Shown: positions 1 to 7,552 of the stretch, one piece after another
Layout: the number at the start of each line of letters is the position of its first letter
Position numbering within the stretch: position 1 is the first letter of the stretch
Assembly: GCA_039029935.1 (NCBI GenBank)
Contig: JBCCFC010000196.1
Location: 1 to 14,185 of the forward strand
From: G039029935 sp039029935
Lineage (GTDB): Bacteria; Chloroflexota; Anaerolineae; Caldilineales; Caldilineaceae
Direction: 5' to 3'
DNA: 14,185 bases
Translations under genes and position numbers: made by a program
The notes under the pieces: generated by a model
The model's input: the letters and a program-made list of their open reading frames with translations, nothing else
The model's database searches: none
What the model was told of the DNA's origin: nothing

Positions 1-46
1 CTGAGCCTGTCGAAGCCGGTGCGCCCCCTTCGACAAGCTCAGGGGG
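1..46. repeat. REP-like palindromic element
   Basis: Left arm 1-15 (ctgagcctgtcgaag) and right arm 28-42 (cttcgacaagctcag) are inverted repeats matching at 14 of 15 positions. A second, nested stem CCCCCT (24-29)/AGGGGG (41-46) is also possible. The CTTCGACAAGCTCAG core is a type I recognise as dispersed in many copies in various bacterial genomes. It lies about 100 bp past the stop of protease A and may extend beyond the window edge. It could help end transcription, but there is no T-tract. Confidence 0.7.
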
Positions 47-144
47 CTGAACAGTTACATTGATTATCTGTGAGGCAGGTAGCCAACCTGTGTTACTGTC
101 CTTATTACTGCAATGTCCCCATTATTGCAATGATGATCGGCTAA
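47..144. other. Non-coding stretch downstream of protease A
   Basis: No gene is seen. It contains a short stem CAGGT (75-79)/ACCTG (85-89) and two similar ATTxCTGCAATG/ATTATTGCAATG words near 104-131. No terminator with a T-tract was found for protease A, unlike proteases B and C. Confidence 0.4.
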
Positions 145-3100
145 CTAACGGAGAATCATTGGTAGGTAGACTTGATTGGTGTTATCAGGTTCGTCACTTG
201 GTTCGTCTGTACTGGGTTGACCCACATCTGTCCTGATATCAAGCTCTCGCCAGAGTTGGAACCGCTCATCTGGTGTCAGTGAACTGGAAATCTCACCCTC
301 AGTCTGTGCCGTAATCGCCGGAACCTGTTCTGCAAAGAAGGCACTGTAAGATTTGTTGTTACCAGAGCCGTTCCAATACTCGGTTCCAGCCCAATAGTGA
401 CCGCCAGCCCAATAATGACCACCAGCCCAATAATGTCCGCCCGCCCAGTAGTGACCGCCAGCCCAATAGTGGCCTCCGGCCCAGTAGTGACCGCCAGCCC
501 AATAGTGGCCTCCAGCCCAGTAGTGACCGCCACCCCAGAAGTAATCCTGACCAGTAGGCAGTGGCTCGCGGTTTTGGTCAACCATGCGATAGCCGTTTGC
601 GGCATCATCATAGATAATCGGCCCCACATAATCCTGGCCTGTCACCATGCCAACATTTGCCTCGCCCGTTTCATCGCTAAAGACAGCATCATGGGCCCAT
701 ACACGACCAGCACCCTGTTGATAAATCGGATAAATCAAGGCATTGTTGTCATCAACGGCGGGCTGCGCAGTTGCCATCATGCGATATTTCAACTGGTTGG
801 GTGTGAGCGTCGGGTCCTCTTGCAGCATGAGTGCAGCGATGCCTGATGCGACGGCTGCGGCTGGTGATGTGCCAGAGCCATGATAGATGTTGTTGCCACG
901 ATATAGCCCTGGGTAATCCTGCACAAGTTGGGCGTCCGCCTGCAACTTCATGAGGATGTGTGCGCCCGGTGCAATCACGTCTGGTTTGATGAATCCCGCT
1001 TCGGTTGGTCCAGCTGCGCTAAAGGGTGGAATGTAGTCATCGCCTTGATAGTCCGGTGTGTAGTGGTCGGTGAATGCACCAACCGTGATGACAAACGGGT
1101 CGTTGCCCGGTGTGGCAATGCTGACTGGGTTGTTGCCGGTGTTACCTGCGGCGACGATAACGACGATGCCTGCCTCCCAGAGTGCTTCGACGGCGAGGTT
1201 GAGCGGATTCTCCCAATAGGGACCTGTCACCGCACCGTTGAGCGAGAGGTTGGCAATATCGATGTCATACGTATCTTTATTATCGAGTATCCAGTTGAGG
1301 CCATCAATCACCTGTGAGTACGTTCCTTGTCCCTGATTGTTGAGCACACGGACATCCACAATGTCGGCCCCGGGTGCGATGCTGTCGGTGTTCATGTTGG
1401 CGATAACGCCTGCCATGAACGTGCCATGCCCATGTCCATCACGGTGGCTATTCGCACTGCCGATGGCATTGTAGGCAGCAACGACATTTTTGCCCAACAC
1501 AGCGGTGTCGATGCCCGAATCCACCACAGCAACGGTAACGCCTGAGCCGTCAATGTTTTGTGCGTGGACAGCTGGCACACCGCTGGCGATCAGATACTCA
1601 TCCGTATCGACCATGATGCCTTCAAAACGCATCTCATCAACACGCATCTTGTTGGTGTTCGATTCGCCATCGAGCAAAATAGTGGCATGGGTCGCGCTGT
1701 TGGGGGCAACGGTTGCAAATTGAACTTGGCCGTAGGTGGCGGATGGCACTTGGCGTGATGCGGTGGAAAGCAGATGTCCAAAGGCGTCGTAATAGAGAAT
1801 GCTAATCGTTTCGGTGTTATTGGCCGAACTGCCCCACAGCGTCAGGATGTACTGTGCGCCTGCTACAACCGAGGGATAGAACGAAAGGTTTGCATCGCCA
1901 CCGATTTGGAGTGCTTTGCTGCCGCTATAGGCATTGTTGGTCAACTTGACGCTATTGCTATCCCCCGTGATAATCCACTCCTCAAAGCCCGCCTCAAAAC
2001 CTGTTTCATAGACAATCTCTTGCGCTTGTCCATACTCAATAACCAGACGAGGGGCCTCGCTAGGACCACTTTCAAAGGATTCAGCGGCTCTTGTGCCAGA
2101 CCCTGAAAACATAAATACCATGCTATTACCGTTTTGCCAGCCCGGGCGGTTTACAAGTTCCTGCACGATGGTTGTTACCGCAGGTGTCTGATAGGTATTA
2201 TCCTTGCTCCATGCAGGGATGTTGGCCCAAGCAACACTGGCGTTGGTCAGGTTGCGACTGGCGACATTGTAACTGGTTGCGGCAAAGACGGGAGCATCAT
2301 CATTGGCTTCACCATGAATCGTGAGTGATGATGAGCCAGTATTGGTATCCTCGGCGACAAATTCCAGATAGGCGTTGAGGATAGCCGCCTCTTTAGGCAA
2401 AGCCACATTTTGAAAACGCAGCCCAACGATTTGTGCTGTGGAGTTGCGATAGCCCATTTCTAAATCACCACTTGAGAGTTGGACGTTTCCATTTTGCTGT
2501 TGCTCAACGTCATCATGCCCATTCGCAATCTGGAGGGAGACCACGTGTGATTGGGCTGTTGAGACCAGTTCGGGTGTTTCATATTCGATCACCAAGAGCG
2601 GAGCCATATCTTCACCATCATCGTGCGATCTCGCCACGCGTTCACCGGACCCTGTAATCAGAATCGCCAACGAGTTTCCATTCGACCAGCCAGATTGCCC
2701 TATGATTTCCTGAATCAGCGAGGCCAAGTTGGGTGTGCGGAGTGTTTGGTTGGTCGATGTCCACGCAGGCACGTTGACCCAATCCACCCGGGCATTGGTC
2801 ATGGCACGACTGGAGATGTTGAAGGTCTCATCGTCAAATTCGACGGAGTCAGCAGTGGCTTCGCCATAAAAACTTAAGGAGGTATTCGCACTCCCCGCTT
2901 CTCTGGAGGTAAACTCGATATAGGCATCCACAATCGTCACATTACTGGGTACAATCACATTTTGAAAGCGGATACCCAAAATCTGCTCGTTGCTGCCGCT
3001 ATAGACCATCTCCAAATCGTTGCTATGTGGATTGACACTGCCGTTACTCAGCCGCTCTTCAGCGTCGTCATCGTCATCCGAGACACGTACTGATACCGTT

Positions 3101-3534
3101 TGCGTGTTTGTCTGCACATTGGTCTGTATAGCGGGCAGTATGGCCGCTCTTGCTACATGATCTGTGGAAATAAACTTGACCCCGGCGTGTGCCGACAACG
3201 TCAAAATCGCGCTCCCCGATAGCTCTGTGGCAACGCTGTTGATGATGGGCAAGTCTTTCGTAACATACCCACCCAGATTCATGATCACACCTTCGACGGT
3301 TTCCGCACCCTTTTCTTTGCGCACAATCACAGCGTACTGCGCACTAGGTGCTTGTTGGATGGCCTCCAGAAGTGGTTGCTCAATGTTATGGCCAACTTGT
3401 TCGATGACGTTCGATGAAGTATTGCTCAATGCATTGGATTGTGGTAACACTGGGATTGCCGCTTGACAGGCGGTCGCCAAAATCAGGATACATAAACTCA
3501 ATAATGCCCCTATCTGTTGATAGTATTTCGTCAT
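145..3534 (-). CDS. S8 (subtilisin-like) serine protease lipoprotein A with Trp hexapeptide array
   Basis: Predicted exported endopeptidase of 1,129 residues. Residues 1-23 form a lipoprotein signal: hydrophobic core, then LATAC with Cys23 as lipidation site. Residues about 66-127 resemble an I9 propeptide/inhibitor. Two homologous beta-sandwich modules (about 146-319 and 329-502, each with a GxRFQNV motif) look DNRLRE/CBM96-like. A jelly-roll-type module follows (about 507-641, starting YETGFEAGFEEW). The S8 domain (about 664-950) has Asp672 (VVDSG), His703 (GHGTFMAG), oxyanion Asn798 (AAGNTG) and Ser890 (GTSPAAA), so it should be active. Residues 1001-1048 are eight GGHYWA-type repeats. The protein ends YLPMILR, a tail shared by its neighbours. 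ATG is chosen because GGGAGG lies 9 nt upstream. Stop is TAG. It is the last of three tandem paralogues; substrate unknown. The beta-sandwich family names are the least certain part. Confidence 0.93.
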   Translation of the reverse strand: MTKYYQQIGALLSLCILILATACQAAIPVLPQSNALSNTSSNVIEQVGHNIEQPLLEAIQQAPSAQYAVIVRKEKGAETVEGVIMNLGGYVTKDLPIINSVATELSGSAILTLSAHAGVKFISTDHVARAAILPAIQTNVQTNTQTVSVRVSDDDDDAEERLSNGSVNPHSNDLEMVYSGSNEQILGIRFQNVIVPSNVTIVDAYIEFTSREAGSANTSLSFYGEATADSVEFDDETFNISSRAMTNARVDWVNVPAWTSTNQTLRTPNLASLIQEIIGQSGWSNGNSLAILITGSGERVARSHDDGEDMAPLLVIEYETPELVSTAQSHVVSLQIANGHDDVEQQQNGNVQLSSGDLEMGYRNSTAQIVGLRFQNVALPKEAAILNAYLEFVAEDTNTGSSSLTIHGEANDDAPVFAATSYNVASRNLTNASVAWANIPAWSKDNTYQTPAVTTIVQELVNRPGWQNGNSMVFMFSGSGTRAAESFESGPSEAPRLVIEYGQAQEIVYETGFEAGFEEWIITGDSNSVKLTNNAYSGSKALQIGGDANLSFYPSVVAGAQYILTLWGSSANNTETISILYYDAFGHLLSTASRQVPSATYGQVQFATVAPNSATHATILLDGESNTNKMRVDEMRFEGIMVDTDEYLIASGVPAVHAQNIDGSGVTVAVVDSGIDTAVLGKNVVAAYNAIGSANSHRDGHGHGTFMAGVIANMNTDSIAPGADIVDVRVLNNQGQGTYSQVIDGLNWILDNKDTYDIDIANLSLNGAVTGPYWENPLNLAVEALWEAGIVVIVAAGNTGNNPVSIATPGNDPFVITVGAFTDHYTPDYQGDDYIPPFSAAGPTEAGFIKPDVIAPGAHILMKLQADAQLVQDYPGLYRGNNIYHGSGTSPAAAVASGIAALMLQEDPTLTPNQLKYRMMATAQPAVDDNNALIYPIYQQGAGRVWAHDAVFSDETGEANVGMVTGQDYVGPIIYDDAANGYRMVDQNREPLPTGQDYFWGGGHYWAGGHYWAGGHYWAGGHYWAGGHYWAGGHYWAGGHYWAGGHYWAGTEYWNGSGNNKSYSAFFAEQVPAITAQTEGEISSSLTPDERFQLWRELDIRTDVGQPSTDEPSDEPDNTNQVYLPMILR
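390..533 (-). repeat. 8 x 18-bp tandem array encoding GGHYWA hexapeptides (protease A)
   Basis: Eight consecutive 18-bp units on the plus strand resemble cccaatagtgaccgccag. One degenerate unit lies on each side (372-389 encoding TEYW, 534-551 encoding YFW). The array is in frame, codes residues 1001-1048, and every unit has one Trp. Units differ mostly at synonymous positions (His CAC/CAT, Tyr TAC/TAT, Gly third bases), which points to selection on the peptide. Confidence 0.97.
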
Positions 3535-3543
3535 TTGATTATT

Positions 3544-3549
3544 CCTCCC
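3544..3549 (-). promoter_or_regulatory. Shine-Dalgarno sequence of protease A
   Basis: GGGAGG on the minus strand, 9 nt before the ATG at 3534. It fixes the start and matches the spacing seen in protease B. Confidence 0.85.
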
Positions 3550-3650
3550 ATACCAATTGTCGGTTCAACGATCATACAAAGATAGACCACCCTTTCAGGG
3601 TAGTGGATCTACTCACAACAATTCAGGCTTCTGGATGAGGCAATTGGTAT
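3550..3650. repeat. 10-bp perfect inverted repeat upstream of protease A
   Basis: ATACCAATTG (3550-3559) and CAATTGGTAT (3641-3650) are exact reverse complements separated by 81 bp. The inner arm touches the Shine-Dalgarno sequence of protease A. It could be a pair of operator sites, ends of a small degenerate element, or chance. Confidence 0.5.
3571..3598 (-). promoter_or_regulatory. Possible promoter of protease A
   Basis: TATGAT (3571-3576) is a five-of-six match to a -10 box. CTGAAA (3593-3598) is a four-of-six match to a -35 box, with a 16-nt spacer. It would give a leader of roughly 30 nt. The -35 lies inside a small ACCCT/AGGGT hairpin (3589-3601). Weak by itself; assigned by consensus only. 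Confidence 0.3.
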
Positions 3651-3662
3651 TCTTCTGCTGTT

Positions 3663-3672
3663 GAAAACTGTT
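3663..3672 (-). promoter_or_regulatory. Shared AACAGTTTTC motif, protease A copy
   Basis: Exact 10-bp word found upstream of each S8 gene. Here it lies about 130 bp before the start codon, just after a TATAAA word. Confidence 0.4.
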
Positions 3673-3714
3673 TATATGTCTGTGGAATAGAGTATATCTC
3701 ACTTTAGAAAAGAA

Positions 3715-3763
3715 AAAGCTGTTCATCGCCTGTCAAAGTGACTGACAGACGACAAACAGCTTT
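3715..3763 (-). terminator. Rho-independent terminator of protease B
   Basis: A 21-bp stem (arms 3715-3735 and 3743-3763, 18 of 21 paired, 7-nt loop) lies about 50 bp past the stop of protease B. On the minus strand it is followed by a T-rich run (CTTTTTCTTTTC). The arm sequence is nearly the same as in the terminator of protease C. Confidence 0.85.
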
Positions 3764-3812
3764 AGGTGTTTTAGCGGAACAAATTATCTAGTCTGCGGAT
3801 TGAGGCGCGGCA

Positions 3813-6800
3813 CTATCGAATGATCATCGGTAAATAAATCTGTGTATTGTTCTGTTCCGGTTCGACCAACGATGCACTTGGTGGTTCGTCAGCAACACTC
3901 GCTGGACCATCTAACTCGCGCCAAAGTTGGAAGCGTTCATCAGGCGTCAGTGAGCCAGAAATCTCACCGTCAACCAGTGCGGTGATGGCAGGGACCTGTT
4001 CAGCGAAGAAGGCACTGTAGCCAGCGTTGTCGCTCAATCCGCCCCAAGCCTGTGCGCCGCCCCATGCTTGCGCACCACCCCACGCTTGTGCGCCACCCCA
4101 AGCCTGTGCGCCGCCCCACGCCTGTGCCCCTGCCCAGTAGTGTCCACCACCCCAAGCCTGTGCCCCTGCCCAATAATGACCGCCGCCCCAAGCCTGCGCA
4201 CCAGCCCAATAGTGGCCGCCGCTCCAGAAATCGCCGCCGCCCCAGATTTTGGCACTATCCCAGAAGTGATTCTGGCCTGTGGGTAGCGGATCACGTTCCT
4301 CATCAACCAGTAGGTAGCCATCCAGTGCTTCATCATAAATCACAGGCCCAACATAGGCTTCGCCTGGGACAATCCCCTGATTGGCCTCACCAGGGTCGTT
4401 GGTAAAGACAGCGTCATAGGCCCAAATGCGCCCAGCTCCCTGCTGGTAGATGGGATAGATGAGCTCATCATTTTCATCCACAGCGGGCTGTGCTGTCACC
4501 ATCAGGCGGTGCTTGACTTGGTTGGGCGTGAGCGTTGGGTCGTGCTGGAGCATGAGCGCAACAACACCGGATGCAACAGCGGCGGCGGGTGATGTACCCG
4601 AGCCATGATAGACGCTGTTCCCGCGATAGAGACCGGGATAATCCTGCACAAGACGTGTCTCGGCGTGTAGCTTCATGAGAATGTGCGCACCCGGGGCCAA
4701 CACATCGGGCTTGACAAAGCCGACTTCGGTGGGTCCAGAGGCACTAAAGGGCGGAATGTAGTCGTCGCCTTGATAGTCAGGTGTGTAGTGATCGGTGTAG
4801 GCACCCACAGTAATTACCAGTGGATCGTTGCCCGGTGTCGTAATGGTGACAGGGGCTGGCCCTGTGTTGCCCGCCGCCACAACGACGACAATCCCCGCGT
4901 CCCACACCGCCTCGACAGCTTGGTTGAGTGGATTCTCCCAGTAGGGTCCTGTCACAGAGCCGTTGATGGACATGTTCACGACATCAATGTCATATTGGTC
5001 TTTGTTCTCCAGAACCCAGTTCAGCCCATCGATGATCTGTGAATAAGACCCTTGGCCTTGGCCGTCGAGGACACGCACGTCAACAATGTCTGCGCCCGGG
5101 GCAATGCTGTGCTGTGATGCGCTGGCTATGACTCCGGCCATAAATGTGCCGTGACCGTGATCATCCGCGTTGTTGCCCTGAATGGCGTCATAGGAGGCGA
5201 GGATATTTTTATCGAGCATACCAGCGTCAACCCCAGAGTCCAGTACAGCAACAGTGACACCTGTACCATCAATATTATCCGCATGAACATCGGAGACACC
5301 ACTGGCAATCAGATACTCATCTGTGCCAATCATAATGCCCTCAAAGCGCAACTCATCGAGTAAAAATGTGCCATTATCCGCTGAACCTGCAACCCGAATC
5401 GCGGCATGGGTTGCGCCAGTGGGTGCAATGGTGGCAAACTGAATTTGCCCATAGGTGTTGACAGGGATTTCTCTGGCAGCGGTGGAAAGCAGATTGCCAA
5501 GAGCATCATAGTAGATGATTTCAACAGATTCGGCATGGACCAGCGTATGTCCCCAGAGTGTCAGGATATATTGCGCACCCGCAACCACGGATGGGAAGAA
5601 GGAAAGTTCGGCTTCACCACTAACCTGTAGGGCACTGCTACCGCCGTAGGCATTGGCAGAAAGGACAATCGAGCCATCTCCTTCATCCGATATCCACTCG
5701 TCAAAGCCTTCCTCAAACCCGGTTTCATAGATGACCTCACGCACTTGACCATATTCAATTACTAAACGAGGGGCATCTTCTGGCTCGCCTTCAAAGGCTT
5801 CGGCTGTGCGTGTGCCTGTGCCTGTAATGATAAAGACCATGTCATTGCCGCTCTGCCAGCCGTTGCGGTTGACCAGTTCTTGCACAATCGAGACAAGGCT
5901 TGGTGTCTGCCAATATTGACTTGACATCGACCATGCGGGAATATCAGCCCACGCAACACTGGCATTGGTGCGGCTGCGATTGGAGACATTGTAGTGGCTA
6001 TAAGTAAAGGGTGGGGCATCATCCGTTGCTTCCGCTTCAATGGTGACGGATGCATAGTCGGTGCTTGTTTCATCTACCTCAAATTCGAGATAGGCATTGA
6101 GGATATTGGCGTCTTTGGGTACGCCTACATTTTGGAAACGCAACCCAACGGTCTGCGTTTTTTGATTTGGTTGATCATAGACCAGTTCCAGATCACTGCT
6201 CCCTGAAGAGATCGCACCTGTAGAGAGGTCCTCTTCAACATCATCTTTGCCATCATTGATCTGGACAACCACTGACTGCGCGGTCGAATCTAACGAGTGC
6301 AATTCATATTCGACAACCAGCAGCGGTGCGTTATTGGCATCATGGTCAAATGACACGGCGGCGCGGTCTCCCGAACCATCAATGATAATCGCCAATGAGT
6401 GACCCGGTGCCCACCCCTGACGACTGACCACTTCTTGGATGAGCGAGGCCAAGTTGGGTGTTTTCCAAGTCTGCCCTGTTTGCCAAGCGAGTACATTGGG
6501 CCAATCTACTCGTGCCTGTGTGAATGGGCGCGACGAGATATGATACGGCAAGTATCGAAAGCGGCTTGCGTTGTTCGCATCCTGAGCATGGATATGCCAA
6601 GAGGCGGCACTGCTATTGGTCTCATCCGCTTTAAACTCAACATAGGCGTTGACAATCGTGGCATTTCTAGGCAGCATTACATTTTGAAAGCGTAGCCCAA
6701 CGACCCGATCTCCGTTCTCGTATACCAAGTCGAGGTCGGCACTCTGGATGGAGAGGTCCCCATTCATAAACTCTTCTGCATCGTCAGCTGAATCTGAGAT

Positions 6801-7253
6801 GCGTACAGAGATGGTCTGTGTTGTGGTTTGCGCCGCTGCTTTGGCTGGCAGTGTTGTCTTTGCGGGCAGTGACGCACTTGTCGCGATGTGATCCAACGAA
6901 ATAAATTTGACACTCGGTTGGCTTGCCAAGGACAAGATGGCCTCGCCCGATAGAGTGGCTGCAACACTGTGAATGATGGGCAAGTCTTTGGTGACAAGCC
7001 CGCCTACTTGGTCAATGTGATGAGCGATGCTTTCTATTTCGTCCGCACTTTGGACAATGACCGAAAATTGTTGTGTTGGGGTCTGTTGAATCGCAGCCCA
7101 AAGTGGTGACTCAATGATATGCGCATAGTGGCTTGTGTTATCTGTAGGCATATTGACCAAGGTTGCCAAAGGCGTGAACCCTTGACAAGCAGTTGCCAAC
7201 GTGAGGATGCATAAAGCCCATAGCGTCGATAGCTTGTGATCGCGTTTTGTCAT
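3813..7253 (-). CDS. S8 (subtilisin-like) serine protease lipoprotein B with mixed Trp hexapeptide array
   Basis: Paralogue of both flanking proteases, 1,146 residues from the chosen start. Order: lipoprotein signal (LATAC, Cys23), I9-like propeptide (about 60-123), two DNRLRE/CBM96-like modules (about 147-318 and 326-502), jelly roll (about 507-641), S8 domain (about 664-950) with Asp672, His701, Asn796 and Ser888 in intact motifs (LDSG, GHGTFMAG, AAGNTG, GTSPAAA). Residues 996-1073 are 13 hexads with Trp at every third position of the unit, alternating GGHYWA and GAQAWG types. Then a segment with FFAEQVPAIT and ERFQLWR, and tail YLPMIIR. The frame is open 31 codons further upstream (to 7346), but that extension begins inside the terminator stem of gene C. 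The ATG at 7253 has GAGAGG 9 nt upstream and gives an MTK start like protease A, so it is preferred. Stop TAG. Confidence 0.93.
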   Translation of the reverse strand: MTKRDHKLSTLWALCILTLATACQGFTPLATLVNMPTDNTSHYAHIIESPLWAAIQQTPTQQFSVIVQSADEIESIAHHIDQVGGLVTKDLPIIHSVAATLSGEAILSLASQPSVKFISLDHIATSASLPAKTTLPAKAAAQTTTQTISVRISDSADDAEEFMNGDLSIQSADLDLVYENGDRVVGLRFQNVMLPRNATIVNAYVEFKADETNSSAASWHIHAQDANNASRFRYLPYHISSRPFTQARVDWPNVLAWQTGQTWKTPNLASLIQEVVSRQGWAPGHSLAIIIDGSGDRAAVSFDHDANNAPLLVVEYELHSLDSTAQSVVVQINDGKDDVEEDLSTGAISSGSSDLELVYDQPNQKTQTVGLRFQNVGVPKDANILNAYLEFEVDETSTDYASVTIEAEATDDAPPFTYSHYNVSNRSRTNASVAWADIPAWSMSSQYWQTPSLVSIVQELVNRNGWQSGNDMVFIITGTGTRTAEAFEGEPEDAPRLVIEYGQVREVIYETGFEEGFDEWISDEGDGSIVLSANAYGGSSALQVSGEAELSFFPSVVAGAQYILTLWGHTLVHAESVEIIYYDALGNLLSTAAREIPVNTYGQIQFATIAPTGATHAAIRVAGSADNGTFLLDELRFEGIMIGTDEYLIASGVSDVHADNIDGTGVTVAVLDSGVDAGMLDKNILASYDAIQGNNADDHGHGTFMAGVIASASQHSIAPGADIVDVRVLDGQGQGSYSQIIDGLNWVLENKDQYDIDVVNMSINGSVTGPYWENPLNQAVEAVWDAGIVVVVAAGNTGPAPVTITTPGNDPLVITVGAYTDHYTPDYQGDDYIPPFSASGPTEVGFVKPDVLAPGAHILMKLHAETRLVQDYPGLYRGNSVYHGSGTSPAAAVASGVVALMLQHDPTLTPNQVKHRLMVTAQPAVDENDELIYPIYQQGAGRIWAYDAVFTNDPGEANQGIVPGEAYVGPVIYDEALDGYLLVDEERDPLPTGQNHFWDSAKIWGGGDFWSGGHYWAGAQAWGGGHYWAGAQAWGGGHYWAGAQAWGGAQAWGGAQAWGGAQAWGGAQAWGGLSDNAGYSAFFAEQVPAITALVDGEISGSLTPDERFQLWRELDGPASVADEPPSASLVEPEQNNTQIYLPMIIR
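4035..4268 (-). repeat. 13 x 18-bp tandem array encoding GAQAWG and GGHYWA hexapeptides (protease B)
   Basis: Exactly 13 in-frame 18-bp units code residues 996-1073. In protein order the unit cores are HFW, KIW, DFW, HYW, QAW, HYW, QAW, HYW and then five QAW. Trp is invariant at the third position, while the two residues before it vary in type. The GAQAW type is absent from the other two paralogues. Confidence 0.97.
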
Positions 7254-7262
7254 TCGGTTGTT

Positions 7263-7268
7263 CCTCTC
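7263..7268 (-). promoter_or_regulatory. Shine-Dalgarno sequence of protease B
   Basis: GAGAGG on the minus strand, 9 nt before the ATG at 7253. It decides for this start over the in-frame ATG codons at 7346 and 7343, which lie within the terminator stem. Confidence 0.85.
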
Positions 7269-7279
7269 TACTGAATCCT

Positions 7280-7289
7280 GAAAACTGTT
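7280..7289 (-). promoter_or_regulatory. Shared AACAGTTTTC motif, protease B copy
   Basis: Exact 10-bp word 26 bp upstream of the start codon, downstream of the TATAAT box, so it would be in the leader. Confidence 0.4.
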
Positions 7290-7307
7290 GTTAATTAATT
7301 TGTGTCG

Positions 7308-7313
7308 ATTATA
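7308..7313 (-). promoter_or_regulatory. Possible -10 box of protease B
   Basis: A perfect TATAAT lies between the upstream terminator and the Shine-Dalgarno sequence, giving a leader of about 45-50 nt. No good -35 box is seen at 16-18 nt, because that stretch is the T/A-rich tail of the terminator. Placement is by consensus only. Confidence 0.4.
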
Positions 7314-7331
7314 TCGTATTTTTAAAAAGAT

Positions 7332-7376
7332 AAAGCTGTTCATCACCTGTCACTTTGACAGATGATGAACAGCTTT
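7332..7376 (-). terminator. Rho-independent terminator of protease C
   Basis: A 21-bp stem (arms 7332-7352 and 7356-7376, 20 of 21 paired) has a 3-nt loop. On the minus strand it is followed by ATCTTTTTAAAAA. It lies about 180 bp past the stop of protease C and just before the promoter of protease B. On the plus strand no T-run follows directly. It is a sequence homologue of the terminator at 3715-3763. Confidence 0.88.
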
Positions 7377-7552
7377 GCTTGTTGTATTTAGATGTATGTG
7401 AGGTTAGGCCAGTCCACAAAATAAAATACCCACCGGTACGCGGAGTTAGCAATCTCTATTGCGGGTCGTACACGAGTGAGCTGGCATTAGAGAATGCCTA
7501 CTACACGGGTAATTATTTTTGTGGATTAGCCTTATCTCATACCCTTACTGAC
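7377..7552. other. Non-coding 3' region of protease C with nested hairpins
   Basis: No convincing gene is present. A nested structure combines GTACG/CGTAC (7436-7440/7467-7471) with GCAAT-CTCT-ATTGC (7449-7462). A second stem GGCATT-AGAG-AATGCC (7483-7498) follows 11 nt after the outer arm. The two tetraloops are complementary. A plus-strand frame crosses this stretch but runs on antisense into the repeat array. Confidence 0.4.

Noticed and set aside
390..533. CRISPR-like array
   Set aside because: Units are contiguous 18-mers with no spacers, and they translate in frame into a conserved hexapeptide.
397..846. Plus-strand open frame across the array of protease A
   Set aside because: Antisense shadow of the 18-bp repeat, which keeps several frames open. 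The peptide is low complexity and the sense frame is clearly the real gene.
7254..7346. N-terminal extension of protease B starting at 7346
   Set aside because: It begins inside the terminator of protease C, has no Shine-Dalgarno sequence, would bury the lipoprotein signal, and is not shared by the paralogues.
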